This document shows, piece after piece, positions 44,544 through 53,246 of a DNA stretch of 64,000 bases. Location: NCBI GenBank assembly GCA_934654585.1, contig CAKUGF010000008.1, forward strand, positions 1 to 64,000. The letters are read 5' to 3'. How positions within the stretch are numbered: the first letter of the stretch is position 1; the number at the start of each line of letters is the position of its first letter. The DNA is from an uncultured Collinsella sp. (lineage in GTDB: Bacteria; Actinomycetota; Coriobacteriia; Coriobacteriales; Coriobacteriaceae). The translations under genes were made by a program, and so were the position numbers. Below the pieces are notes generated by a model, which was not told the DNA's origin, ran no database searches, and saw only the letters and a program-made list of their open reading frames with translations.

Positions 44544-44610
44544 AGTTGCGGTGAAATAGTTCTTGTTTTTGCTGGCTGAAGCCCCAAGCAGGAACTATTC
44601 CACCGCAACT
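44544..44610. repeat. 67-bp inverted repeat, family B, copy 1
   Basis: The 22-base arms (AGTTGCGGTG... and the inverse, with two weak positions) surround a 23-base centre ending GAAGCCCCAAG. The second copy at 50399 has the same lengths and a similar centre. Confidence 0.9.
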
Positions 44611-44629
44611 TTGTTTTTGATGCCCGGCC

Positions 44630-44890
44630 CGGAAACCGCATCCCAGTTTTGTCCTTCAAGGTGGGACGCAGTTTCCGGAAGAGGCCTGCTTGGGAAACTG
44701 TGTCCCAGTTTGAGTGCGGATTCCGGGATATGGTTTCCGGAACAGGCCTGTTTGGGAAACATCCCGTTTCGAGCTCAAATTCTGGGTCGTAGTTTCCCCG
44801 AGGGGTCCCGTTGGGAAACTGCGACCCGGTTCGAGCTTTAATAGCGGGACGTGCTTTCCGCAAGGGCACCGTTTGGGAAACCGCGTCCCG
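44630..44890. repeat. Array of 48-bp inverted repeats, family F, array 1
   Basis: Units start at 44630, 44692, 44754, 44813 and a partial one at 44875, so the period is 62 bases (59 once, through a 3-base deletion). Each unit is an arm of about 16 bases such as CGGAAACTGCGTCCCA, a centre of about 16 and the inverse arm ending TTTCCG. The 14-base gaps are partly palindromic, e.g. AACAGGCCTGTT. Bases 44630-44881 are identical to 46262-46513. Confidence 0.92.
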
Positions 44891-44940
44891 GATCCACCGG
44901 GGACGGAGGAGAGCGGATCGTTTTGAGTGGCGGCAGGCTG

Positions 44941-46149
44941 CTATTTCAGCGTAATGCAGGATGCGAGGAGGTTGCAGTACGTTTCTCCCGTGAAATCATA
45001 ATTGATCCCAAGCGGGCGGTATCCATCCTGAACATATCCCCAGTAAGGCCCGCCGGACAGCACTACAGTCTTGCCCGATGACGTCTTTCCAATCGTCTTT
45101 GAGAAGGCGGTCTCTGCGCCGCGCGGCGATCCATCGGTTGCGTATACCGTAAAGTTCGCTTTCGAGGCAACATCTTGCGCTTTAACGTCATTGGCGGTAA
45201 GGGTGTCGGACGTCGTTTCGAATTCCAGCCAATCCATGGGGAACCAGTCGGGGAGGACCATCGTAAAGAAGTCGGTCTCAAACGTCCTTGCCCGCTTTGC
45301 CTCTTCGGCCTTCTTCGCCTCTTCTTCCGCCTGGCGCCTTGCCTCCTCCTCGGCCTGCTTAGCCGCAACAGCGTCGTCGCGGCGCTTGGCCGCGGCGGTC
45401 GCGAGTGCCTCGGCGTCAATGTTGAAGCCGGCCTTTTTGGCCCCCTTGTCCTCCTCGGCGTACTTCTTCGCCGCGGCTATCTGGTCGTCGGTCACCTCGG
45501 CCGCCTCGACCGGCTCTAGTGCCACGTCGCCCGCGTCGACGGCCTTCTTCCCGTCTGCCTTCTCGCCCAGCTTGATGCTGAGCTTCTCGTCGGGGACGGC
45601 GTAGACCGTGCCGTCGGCCGCGATGGGGGAGGCGGCGACCTCCACCTTGTAGCTGCCGCGGCGGAGCTCGACGCCCTCGCCGTCGCTGTCCACGTAGCGC
45701 ACGGCGTCGACCTTCTCGCCGCGCTCCTCCTTGCCCGTGATGTGAACCGGCAGCCTGCTCGCGCCGGCCGAGGTGTCCCAGCCCTGGGCCGAGACGCTGA
45801 AGCGCACGGCGTGCTTGGCCGCGAGCGCCTCCTGCTCTGCCGCCTCCCGTGCCTGCTCGGGGGCGTAGACGCCGAAGTAGTAGCCGGCGCCGCCTCCCGC
45901 GGCGAGCAGCGCGGCCACGACGGCGGCGATCACGAGGGGCTTCTTCGAGCACTTGGCCTTGGCCGGCGCCGGCGCAGCCTCATTGGCTGGTGCGTTTATG
46001 CCCACGGCCGGCATCTCGTCCGTTGGGGCCGCTGCGCCGTCAGGCTGCGCTTCGACTGGGGCTTCATATTCGGCGGCGACGGGCTCTCCGCACACGGGGC
46101 AGAACTTGGCCCCGTCCTCGATTTTCGATCCGCAATTTCGGCAGAACAT
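44941..46149 (-). CDS. Zinc-ribbon single-pass membrane protein, unknown function
   Basis: The 402-residue protein starts with a zinc ribbon (MFCRNCGSKIEDGAKFCPVC, two CxxC pairs), a Pro/Ala-rich linker, one transmembrane helix (about residues 71-92, LVIAAVVAALLAAGGGAGYY) and a large outer part. The outer part has a beta-rich domain (about 110-200), a charged coiled coil of Ala/Glu/Lys/Arg heptads (about 230-290) and a C-terminal domain beginning TFETDFFTMVLPDWFP. The layout of a cytosolic ribbon, one helix and an outer sensor suggests stress or envelope sensing. The gene lies alone between two identical repeat arrays. Confidence 0.7.
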   Translation of the reverse strand: MFCRNCGSKIEDGAKFCPVCGEPVAAEYEAPVEAQPDGAAAPTDEMPAVGINAPANEAAPAPAKAKCSKKPLVIAAVVAALLAAGGGAGYYFGVYAPEQAREAAEQEALAAKHAVRFSVSAQGWDTSAGASRLPVHITGKEERGEKVDAVRYVDSDGEGVELRRGSYKVEVAASPIAADGTVYAVPDEKLSIKLGEKADGKKAVDAGDVALEPVEAAEVTDDQIAAAKKYAEEDKGAKKAGFNIDAEALATAAAKRRDDAVAAKQAEEEARRQAEEEAKKAEEAKRARTFETDFFTMVLPDWFPMDWLEFETTSDTLTANDVKAQDVASKANFTVYATDGSPRGAETAFSKTIGKTSSGKTVVLSGGPYWGYVQDGYRPLGINYDFTGETYCNLLASCITLK

Positions 46150-46261
46150 GGATTCTCCCCTCGACCGGCACCCGCGCGAAGGCCGGGCGCATTTCCTTCC
46201 GTCCTCATGCTAAGGGCGAACGCTCGCCCGTTGTTGCGCAACATTGCCGGACTTCTTGCCT

Positions 46262-46513
46262 CGGAAACCGCATCCCAGTTTTGTCCTTCAAGGTGGGACG
46301 CAGTTTCCGGAAGAGGCCTGCTTGGGAAACTGTGTCCCAGTTTGAGTGCGGATTCCGGGATATGGTTTCCGGAACAGGCCTGTTTGGGAAACATCCCGTT
46401 TCGAGCTCAAATTCTGGGTCGTAGTTTCCCCGAGGGGTCCCGTTGGGAAACTGCGACCCGGTTCGAGCTTTAATAGCGGGACGTGCTTTCCGCAAGGGCA
46501 CCGTTTGGGAAAC
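46262..46513. repeat. Family F array 2, perfect 252-bp copy of array 1
   Basis: All 252 bases match 44630-44881 in the same orientation, 1632 bases apart. The sequences outside the match differ at once on both sides. Confidence 0.95.
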
Positions 46514-46584
46514 TGCGCCCCGGAACCCTTCTGCCGGATTGCTTTGGTGCAACGCAACCTGTCCCCCTTGCACCAATATGGCAA

Positions 46585-46655
46585 TTGAACGTCGCCCTGC
46601 GTTCGCGCTATCATGCATGGATGCAATTGGTTAGCCATGGCAAACGGTTAGCCAA
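46585..46655 (+). promoter_or_regulatory. feoB promoter with a DtxR/IdeR-like operator
   Basis: TTGAAC (46585-46590) and TATCAT (46609-46614) are 18 bases apart. Just downstream TTGGTTAGCC (46627) and GGTTAGCCAA (46646) resemble the GGTTAGCC-type half-sites of iron-dependent DtxR/IdeR repressors. Iron repression of feoB is therefore likely. Confidence 0.55.
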
Positions 46656-46704
46656 GGTAAACATGTATGCAACGCCCTGTGGGCGCCGGGGGAGGAACAC
46701 GGAC

Positions 46705-49065
46705 GTGAGACTCGATACACTCGAGATTGGAAAGGACGCCGTTGTCGCATCGGTGACATCGGACGACCAAGCACTCCGACAACATATTTTGGACATGGGC
46801 CTAACGCCGGGCACCGAGGTCACCATGATGAAGTACGCCCCCATGGGCGACCCGCTCGAGATCCGCCTGCGTGGTTACGAGCTGACGCTGCGCAAGGACG
46901 ACGCCGCGCGCATCGAGCTCGTGGATGTACACGACACCGACACCGGCCCGCGCGTTAACGCCGCAATCGGCACGACGGAGCACCCGGCACTGGGCGAGGG
47001 GACGTATTCGCCCCGTGCTGCTAAGACGGCCGTGCCCGAGGGCGCGCCGCTGCATTTTGCCCTCGCCGGTAACCAAAATTGTGGCAAGACCACGCTGTTC
47101 AACCAGCTGACGGGCTCCAACCAGCATGTCGGCAACTTTCCCGGCGTGACGGTCGACCGCAAGGACGGCACCATCCGCAATCACCCCGAGGCGAGCGTCA
47201 CCGACCTTCCCGGTATCTACTCGCTGTCGCCGTACACGGGCGAAGAGATCGTCAGCCGCCAATTCATCCTTGACGAAAACCCCGACGCTATCATCGACAT
47301 CATCGACGCTACCAACATCGAGCGCAATCTGTACTTGACGCTGCAGCTCATGGAGCTCGACCGCCCCATGGTCATCGCGCTCAACATGATGGACGAGGTG
47401 ACGGCCAACGGCGGTGCTGTCGACGTCAACCTGCTCGAGAGCCTGCTGGGTGTGCCGGTCGTGCCCATTAGCGCCGCGCGCAACGAGGGCATCGGCGAGC
47501 TCGTGGAGCATGCCCTGCATGTGGCACGCTTTCGCGAACGTCCCGGTCGCCTGGACTTCTGCGCGCCCGATGGTCCGGATGGCGGCGCACTGCACCGCTG
47601 CATCCACGGCATCGCCAACCTGATCGAGGACCACGCCGTAACGGCCCGCATTCCGGTTCGCTTTGCCGCAACCAAATTGGTTGAGGGCGACGAGCTGGTA
47701 ACCGAAGCGCTTCACCTGGACCGCAACGAGCTCGATGCTATCGAGCACATCATCACCCAGATGGAGGGCGAGGCCGGCACCGATCGCCTGTCCGCGCTGG
47801 CCGACATGCGTTTTAGCTTTATCGGCGACGTGTGCGGGCACTGCGTCGTCAAGCCGCACGAAAGCCGCGAACACGTGCGCTCCGTCAAAATCGACCGCAT
47901 CCTGACCGGTCGCTATACGGCCATTCCGGCGTTCCTGGTGATCATGGGCTTGGTTTTTTGGCTGACGTTTGGCGTGATTGGTGCGGCACTACAAGGTCTT
48001 ATGGAGGACGGTGTCGCTGCCGTCATCGCCTCGGCTGACGCGGGCCTCAAGGCGTTCGGCACCAACGACGTGGTGCGCTCGCTCGCCGTCGATGGCGTTC
48101 TCACGGGCGTGGGCAGCGTGCTGACCTTCCTGCCGATCATCGTCGTGCTCTTCTTGTTCCTCTCCATTTTGGAAGACTCCGGCTACATGGCACGCGTTGC
48201 CTTTGTTATGGATAAGGTCCTGCGTCGTTTTGGTCTGTCTGGCCGAAGCTTTGTGCCGATGCTCGTCGGCTTTGGCTGCACCGTGCCGGCCATTATGTCG
48301 ACGCGCACGCTGCCGTCCGAGCACGACCGCAAGATGACGGTCATGCTCACACCGTTTATGAGCTGCTCGGCCAAGTTGCCGGTCTACGGCCTGCTATGCG
48401 GGGCGTTTTTCCCGCAGGCGACAGTTCCCGCCATGGTCTCGCTCTATCTGATTGGCATTGCGGTCGGTTGCATCGCGGCTTTGGTGCTCAACCGCACGGC
48501 ATTTAAGGGCGACCCGGTGCCGTTTATCATGGAGCTTCCCAACTATCGCCTGCCAAGCGTCAAGACGACGGTGATGCTGGCATGGGATAAGGCCAAGGAC
48601 TTTATTACCAAGGCCTTTACCATTATCTTTGCCGCTACGGTGGTCATCTGGTTCCTGCAGACGTTCGATATCCGCTTTAATGTGGTCGCCGATCAGTCAC
48701 AGAGTCTGCTTGCCGGTCTGGGTAGCATCATCGCGCCGGTGCTGGCGCCGCTCGGCTTCGGTGACTGGCGCGCCTCGACGGCGCTCGTCACCGGACTTAT
48801 CGCCAAGGAGAGCGTCATCTCGACCCTCACGGTGCTTTTGGGCGCAACGTCGCCCGCGGTGCTGTCAACTATGTTTTCGCCGTTTACCGCTTACGTGTTT
48901 CTGGTCTTTACGCTGCTGTACCCGCCCTGTGTGGCGTCCATCGGCGCCGTCAAGAGCGAGCTGGGCGCGCGCTACGCCGTTGCCGTGTTCGCGTTTCAGG
49001 TGACGGTCGCCTGGATCGTGGCGTTTGTCGTGCATTCGGCGGGCATATTGCTGGGGTTGGCTTAG
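46705..49065 (+). CDS. feoB: Ferrous iron transporter, FeoA-FeoB fusion
   Basis: The 786-residue protein joins a FeoA SH3-like domain (residues 1-75: RLDTLEIGKDAVVASV, then DMGLTPGTEVTMMKYAPMGD) to FeoB. The G domain has GNQNCGKTTLFNQLTG, DLPGIYSLSP and NMMDE; the membrane part has two Gate motifs (RVAFVMDKVLRRFGLSGRSF and GFGDWRASTALVTGLIAKES). It imports Fe2+ across the inner membrane. GTG 46705 is chosen because it follows GGGGGAGG and starts the FeoA fold; ATG 46663 is an alternative. A separate feoA is not present. Confidence 0.94.
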   Translation: MRLDTLEIGKDAVVASVTSDDQALRQHILDMGLTPGTEVTMMKYAPMGDPLEIRLRGYELTLRKDDAARIELVDVHDTDTGPRVNAAIGTTEHPALGEGTYSPRAAKTAVPEGAPLHFALAGNQNCGKTTLFNQLTGSNQHVGNFPGVTVDRKDGTIRNHPEASVTDLPGIYSLSPYTGEEIVSRQFILDENPDAIIDIIDATNIERNLYLTLQLMELDRPMVIALNMMDEVTANGGAVDVNLLESLLGVPVVPISAARNEGIGELVEHALHVARFRERPGRLDFCAPDGPDGGALHRCIHGIANLIEDHAVTARIPVRFAATKLVEGDELVTEALHLDRNELDAIEHIITQMEGEAGTDRLSALADMRFSFIGDVCGHCVVKPHESREHVRSVKIDRILTGRYTAIPAFLVIMGLVFWLTFGVIGAALQGLMEDGVAAVIASADAGLKAFGTNDVVRSLAVDGVLTGVGSVLTFLPIIVVLFLFLSILEDSGYMARVAFVMDKVLRRFGLSGRSFVPMLVGFGCTVPAIMSTRTLPSEHDRKMTVMLTPFMSCSAKLPVYGLLCGAFFPQATVPAMVSLYLIGIAVGCIAALVLNRTAFKGDPVPFIMELPNYRLPSVKTTVMLAWDKAKDFITKAFTIIFAATVVIWFLQTFDIRFNVVADQSQSLLAGLGSIIAPVLAPLGFGDWRASTALVTGLIAKESVISTLTVLLGATSPAVLSTMFSPFTAYVFLVFTLLYPPCVASIGAVKSELGARYAVAVFAFQVTVAWIVAFVVHSAGILLGLA

Positions 49066-49107
49066 CTATTTATTGACGGCGCAACCCCTGTGTATTGAGT
49101 TGATTGC

Positions 49108-49140
49108 GGTCCCGCATCTGTTGCTGACGGATGCGGGACC
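49108..49140 (+). terminator. Hairpin after feoB
   Basis: GGTCCCGCATC pairs with GATGCGGGACC over about ten bases. The following T-tract is short. A TATAAT-like -10 box for the next gene lies at 49148-49153. Confidence 0.65.
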
Positions 49141-49186
49141 GTTGCTATATAATCGCCTCCGCTCAAAATGATTGGAGACGTTATAT

Positions 49187-50383
49187 ATGAGTCAGGCAAG
49201 GCAAGACGGCATCACGCTTAAGCAGTGGCTCCCGCTTATCGGGCTCGCCTGTTGCGCGTTCGTATTCAACACGTCGGAGTTCATGCCCATTGGCCTTCTG
49301 ACTGATATTGCCGCGTCGTTCTCGCTCACCGAGGCCCAGGCCGGCATCATGATCTCGGTCTATGCCTGGGGCGTCATGCTGCTGTCGTTGCCGCTCATGG
49401 TGTTCGCTTCGCGCTTTGAGTTCAAGCGGATGCTGCTGGGCGTGCTTGCCGTGTTCTCGCTGGGCCAGTTCCTGTCCGCCGTGGCGCCGACTTATCCCAT
49501 CCTGGTCTGCGCGCGCCTGGTGGTCGCTTGCGCACATGCCGTGTTCTGGTCGGTCGCCTCGATCATGGCGTCGCGTCTGGTTGACACTCGCCACGGGGCG
49601 CTCGCCATCAGCATGATCGCCACGGGCTCGTCCATCGCGCAGATCTTTGGCTTGCCGATCGGCCGCGCCATCGGGCTGGCCGTGGGCTGGCGCATGACGT
49701 TTGCCGCGGTCGGGGCCTTCTCTGCCGCCGCGGTGGTGTACCAAGCCGCGGTGTTCCCGGCTATGCCGGCGGGCGAGCGCTTTACCGTCAAACAGCTGCC
49801 CGAGCTGCTCAAGAACCCGTTCCTGATCGCGCTCTACGCGGTCACGGTGTTCATGGCGACCGGCTACTACGCGGGTTACAGCTATATCGAGCCCTTCTTG
49901 GCACAGGTCGCGCACGTCGATGCGGGCGCCATCACCATGACACTGACGGCGTTTGGCTGCTCTGGTCTGCTCGGAAGCTGGCTGTTTGGCCGCCTGTTCG
50001 ATGGACATCGCTTCCCGTTCTTGGCTATCACGCTCTCCGGCGTGCCTGTGGCCCTGCTGCTCATGGGTCCGGTTGCACCGTCGCTCGTCGCCGTTCTCGC
50101 TGTTTGCGCGCTATGGGGCTGCTGCTCCACGGCCTTTAACGTGGCGTTTCAGGCCGAGCTCATCAAGTACACGCCGGCAGACTCGTCGGCCGTCGCCATG
50201 TCGATCTTCTCGGGCCTGTTCAATCTGGGTATCGGCACGGGCACCGCAATCGGTGGCGCCGTGGTTTCGGGTCCCGGTATCGCTTGGATTGGCTTCGCGG
50301 GCGGGGCGATTACCGTCGTGGGCGTCATCCTCGCCATCACCGTACTGTTCCCAGCCATACGCCGCGCCAAGCCCGTCGCCTAA
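49187..50383 (+). CDS. MFS exporter, DHA1 family (SotB/AraJ-like)
   Basis: The 398-residue protein has 12 predicted transmembrane helices. NTSEFMPIGLLTDIAASF in helix 1 and ARLVVACAHAVFWSVAS in helix 4 are typical of the sugar-efflux/arabinose-efflux group of drug:H+ antiporters; the linker carries GERFTVKQLPELLKNP. It probably exports sugars or toxic metabolites. ATG 49187 is preferred to ATG 49172 because GGAG then lies 9 bases upstream. Confidence 0.88.
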   Translation: MSQARQDGITLKQWLPLIGLACCAFVFNTSEFMPIGLLTDIAASFSLTEAQAGIMISVYAWGVMLLSLPLMVFASRFEFKRMLLGVLAVFSLGQFLSAVAPTYPILVCARLVVACAHAVFWSVASIMASRLVDTRHGALAISMIATGSSIAQIFGLPIGRAIGLAVGWRMTFAAVGAFSAAAVVYQAAVFPAMPAGERFTVKQLPELLKNPFLIALYAVTVFMATGYYAGYSYIEPFLAQVAHVDAGAITMTLTAFGCSGLLGSWLFGRLFDGHRFPFLAITLSGVPVALLLMGPVAPSLVAVLAVCALWGCCSTAFNVAFQAELIKYTPADSSAVAMSIFSGLFNLGIGTGTAIGGAVVSGPGIAWIGFAGGAITVVGVILAITVLFPAIRRAKPVA

Positions 50384-50398
50384 TCGCGTCCCCTTATC

Positions 50399-50465
50399 AG
50401 TTGCGGTGGAATAGTTCCTGTTTAAGGCCTCTGAAGGCCCAAGCAGGAACTATTCCACCGCAACT
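50399..50465. repeat. 67-bp inverted repeat, family B, copy 2
   Basis: Perfect 22-base arms surround a 23-base centre that includes CTGAAGGCCCAAG. It starts 16 bases after the MFS stop. Confidence 0.92.
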
Positions 50466-50536
50466 TATTTTGGGGAAGAGGATACAAGCCGGGCATACAA
50501 TGGATGGCGTTGTGTTGCGCTTACCGGGAGGTTGCT

Positions 50537-51913
50537 ATGTGGGCATACGAGACGACGTTCTATCAGATTTATCCGTTGGGCTTTTGCGGAGCTCCGCGCG
50601 AGAATGCCGCGCCCGTTGCCGAGGATGAGCTCGCCCAGGCCACCGATGCCGCCGTCAACCCCGATGCCCCCATCATGAAGATCGCCCGCTGGGCTGACTA
50701 CCTGCAGAATCTCGGCGTTGGCGCCGTGCTCATCAACCCGCCGCTCGAGTCTGACAGCCACGGCTACGACACGCGCAGCCTGCGCCATATCGACCGCCGC
50801 CTGGGTGGCGATGCCGACTTTGCCGCCGTGTGCGAGACGCTGCATGCCCATGGCATCCGCGTGGTGCTCGACGCCGTCTTTAACCACGTGGGCCGCGGCT
50901 TTTGGGCCTTCCGCGATGTGCAGGAGCGCAAATGGGATTCGCCGTACAAGGATTGGTTCCACATCAGCTTTGACGGTGACTCGTGCTACGGCGACGGCTT
51001 TTGGTACGAGGGCTGGGAGGGCCATTTTGAGCTTGTGAAGCTCAACCTGCAAAATCCCGCCGTGGTCGATTACCTGCTTGAGTCCGTGCGTCGCTGGGCC
51101 GAGGTCTTTGGCGTCGACGGCCTGCGTCTGGACGTTGCCTATATGCTCGACCGCGACTTTATGCGCCGCCTGCACGCTTTTACCCACGAGCTCAAGCCCG
51201 ACTTTGTGCTGATCGGCGAGACACTCCACGGCGACTACAATCAGATCGTCAACGACGAGATGCTCGATTCCTGCACCAACTACGAGTGCTACAAGGGCCT
51301 GTATTCCAGCTTTAACTCGGTCAACATGTTCGAGATTGCCCACTCGCTGCATCGCCAGTTTGGCGGCGACCCGTGGTGCATTTATCGCGGCAAGCATCTG
51401 CTGTCGTTTGTCGACAACCACGACGTGCCGCGCCTGGCGAGCATTCTCACCGACAAGTCCTGCCTGCGCCCTGCCTATGGCATGCTCTTTGGCATGCCGG
51501 GCATCCCGTGCGTCTACTATGGCAGCGAGTGGGGGATTGCCGGCGAAAAGGGCGGCCCCGATGGCGACTGGGCGCTGCGCCCCGCGCTCGACGAGCCCGC
51601 ACCCAACGAGCTGACGGCGTTTATCACGCAGCTCGCGCGCCTTCGCTCGGCCGACGACACGGCGACCCGTGCTCTCAACTACGGTGCCTATCGCAACGTG
51701 GTGATTCAGAACAAGCAGCTGCTGTTCGAGCGCGCCTGCGACGACGCGACGGTGCTCGTGGCGGTGAACGCCGTAAATGAGCCCTACACCTTTGGCGCCG
51801 GCGAGTTCAACGGGTCCTTTGTCGACCTGCTTGCAGACGGTGCGCCCATGGTCGAGCTGTCGGGCACGCTTGAGCTTGCACCCTACGAGGTGCGCTATCT
51901 GCTGAGGGCCTAG
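50537..51913 (+). CDS. GH13 alpha-amylase-family enzyme
   Basis: The 458-residue cytosolic enzyme has the four GH13 regions: DAVFNH (112-117), GLRLDVA (195-201, nucleophile Asp199), IGETLHGD (acid/base Glu228) and FVDNHD (291-296). It begins WAYETTFYQIYPLGFCGAP and ends with a short beta domain. There is no signal peptide. It resembles small maltogenic or cyclomaltodextrinase-type enzymes lacking the N-terminal domain, acting on imported maltodextrins; specificity is uncertain. GGGAGG precedes ATG 50537. The glycosylase gene follows by three bases. Confidence 0.9.
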   Translation: MWAYETTFYQIYPLGFCGAPRENAAPVAEDELAQATDAAVNPDAPIMKIARWADYLQNLGVGAVLINPPLESDSHGYDTRSLRHIDRRLGGDADFAAVCETLHAHGIRVVLDAVFNHVGRGFWAFRDVQERKWDSPYKDWFHISFDGDSCYGDGFWYEGWEGHFELVKLNLQNPAVVDYLLESVRRWAEVFGVDGLRLDVAYMLDRDFMRRLHAFTHELKPDFVLIGETLHGDYNQIVNDEMLDSCTNYECYKGLYSSFNSVNMFEIAHSLHRQFGGDPWCIYRGKHLLSFVDNHDVPRLASILTDKSCLRPAYGMLFGMPGIPCVYYGSEWGIAGEKGGPDGDWALRPALDEPAPNELTAFITQLARLRSADDTATRALNYGAYRNVVIQNKQLLFERACDDATVLVAVNAVNEPYTFGAGEFNGSFVDLLADGAPMVELSGTLELAPYEVRYLLRA

Positions 51914-51916
51914 CTC

Positions 51917-52480
51917 GTGACCACGCCGGATGAGGGATATCAGCATATTGAGCATGGGTTTGACCCCGTGTTTGACGAGCGCTCGCGCGTACTGGTGCTG
52001 GGCTCGTTTCCCTCGGTGCTTTCGCGCGCCAATGCCTTTTATTACGGCAACCCTCAGAATCGCTTTTGGCGCGTGATGGCCGCGTGCCTCGGTGTGTCCG
52101 TGCCGCCCAACGAGGGCGATCCTTTGGCAAGCGGTGAGCTCGCGACGCTCGATGCCTCGATAGCCGCCAAGCGGGCCATGCTGCTGAACGGCGGCGTGGC
52201 CCTGTGGGATGTGATTGAGAGCTGTGACATTAAAGGCTCGAGCGATGCCAGCATTCGCAACGTTGTGCCGGCACATATCGAGCGCATTGCCGGCGCCGCG
52301 CCGATCGAGGTCGTTGTTTGCAACGGCGGCACGGCCGGACGGCTCTACAAGCGCTATCTGCAAGAGCGGACGGGGCTGCCCGCCATCGTCCTGCCCTCGA
52401 CAAGTCCTGCCAATGCCGCCTGGCGCCTAGAGCGTCTTGTTGAGCGTTGGCACGAGGCCGTCGACTGGGCAGTTCGTTAA
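51917..52480 (+). CDS. DNA-deoxyinosine (hypoxanthine) glycosylase, UDG superfamily
   Basis: The 187-residue protein belongs to uracil-DNA-glycosylase family 6 by pattern: HGFDPVFDERSRVLVLGSFP near the start, YYGNPQNRFWRVM (42-54) and the late STSPANA loop. Family 6 enzymes remove hypoxanthine from deaminated adenine in DNA. The start is GTG 51917, three bases after the amylase gene, so the pair is co-transcribed although the functions differ. Confidence 0.85.
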   Translation: MTTPDEGYQHIEHGFDPVFDERSRVLVLGSFPSVLSRANAFYYGNPQNRFWRVMAACLGVSVPPNEGDPLASGELATLDASIAAKRAMLLNGGVALWDVIESCDIKGSSDASIRNVVPAHIERIAGAAPIEVVVCNGGTAGRLYKRYLQERTGLPAIVLPSTSPANAAWRLERLVERWHEAVDWAVR

Positions 52481-52481
52481 T

Positions 52482-53153
52482 TTAGATATTTGATTGAGCG
52501 CGGCTGCCGAGGTGTCTGATGACGGCATGCCAGATTGGTGCAGGCACGACTGGCGTGGCGCAAGCCGTGCCATCGTCCGTGATGTCCTCGGCATTGCCGC
52601 CGCCAAGTCGTTGCGCATGCTCAATCGAGCAGCCCATGCGAATGGCGCCCACCAGCTTGTCCATGGCTTCGGAAAGCGGCCGGCGCAAGAGGCCCATGCG
52701 CGGGGAGCGGCGAAGCGCCTCGATGCCGCTGCCACTACAGACGATAACGCCACCGCACCACGACAGATCGCGAAGGTCGCACGCCGCTCGCAGCCGCTCG
52801 ACGAGCCCGCGTGCTCGCTCGGGGCCACTAACGTCAGCCTGGACGACGACATAGGTGCGCGTTCCTGCGCCACCAAAGCGATCAAATGCCTGTTCAATGG
52901 CTGCCATCGCTGCATCATCAAGTACATCCTCGACGGCGAGCACAATGCCATCGGCGGTATCGGCCGCGCTATCGTCATCATTCGCCCCCAAATCAACCGG
53001 GCAGGGGAGCGCGGTGCCGGAAAGCTGAGCATATGCCGCGATGGCATCCTGCAAGTCCCAAAGCAAAAACTCAAGATCGGCGCTATTGGGAATGCTGATA
53101 TACGCGATGGTTTGCAGAGTTTTTGGTACATCGCCGCGCGCGGTCGTCTCCAT
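52482..53153 (-). CDS. Uncharacterised protein, possibly flavodoxin-like
   Basis: I do not recognise this 223-residue soluble protein with confidence. It has alternating strands and helices (TIAYISIPNSADLEFLLWDL; RTYVVVQADVSGPERARGLV; DLSWCGGVIVCSGSGIEALR), which suggests a Rossmann/flavodoxin-like fold related to NADPH-dependent FMN reductases, but the P-loop-like FMN signature is missing. The gene is convergent with the glycosylase, one base between their stops, and divergent from the aminotransferase. Confidence 0.5.
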   Translation of the reverse strand: METTARGDVPKTLQTIAYISIPNSADLEFLLWDLQDAIAAYAQLSGTALPCPVDLGANDDDSAADTADGIVLAVEDVLDDAAMAAIEQAFDRFGGAGTRTYVVVQADVSGPERARGLVERLRAACDLRDLSWCGGVIVCSGSGIEALRRSPRMGLLRRPLSEAMDKLVGAIRMGCSIEHAQRLGGGNAEDITDDGTACATPVVPAPIWHAVIRHLGSRAQSNI

Positions 53154-53246
53154 GCCATTTCCTTTCCGGTTGGTTTCCGTTTAGGTTACACCGTCTGGTG
53201 GCGCCCCGCCGCGCTATCCTAGTGCAACCCTTACGAAAGGAATGCC

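Noticed and set aside
46205..46618. Open frames within the family F arrays (both strands)
   Set aside because: They consist almost wholly of the repeat units read in different frames, and none has a ribosome site.
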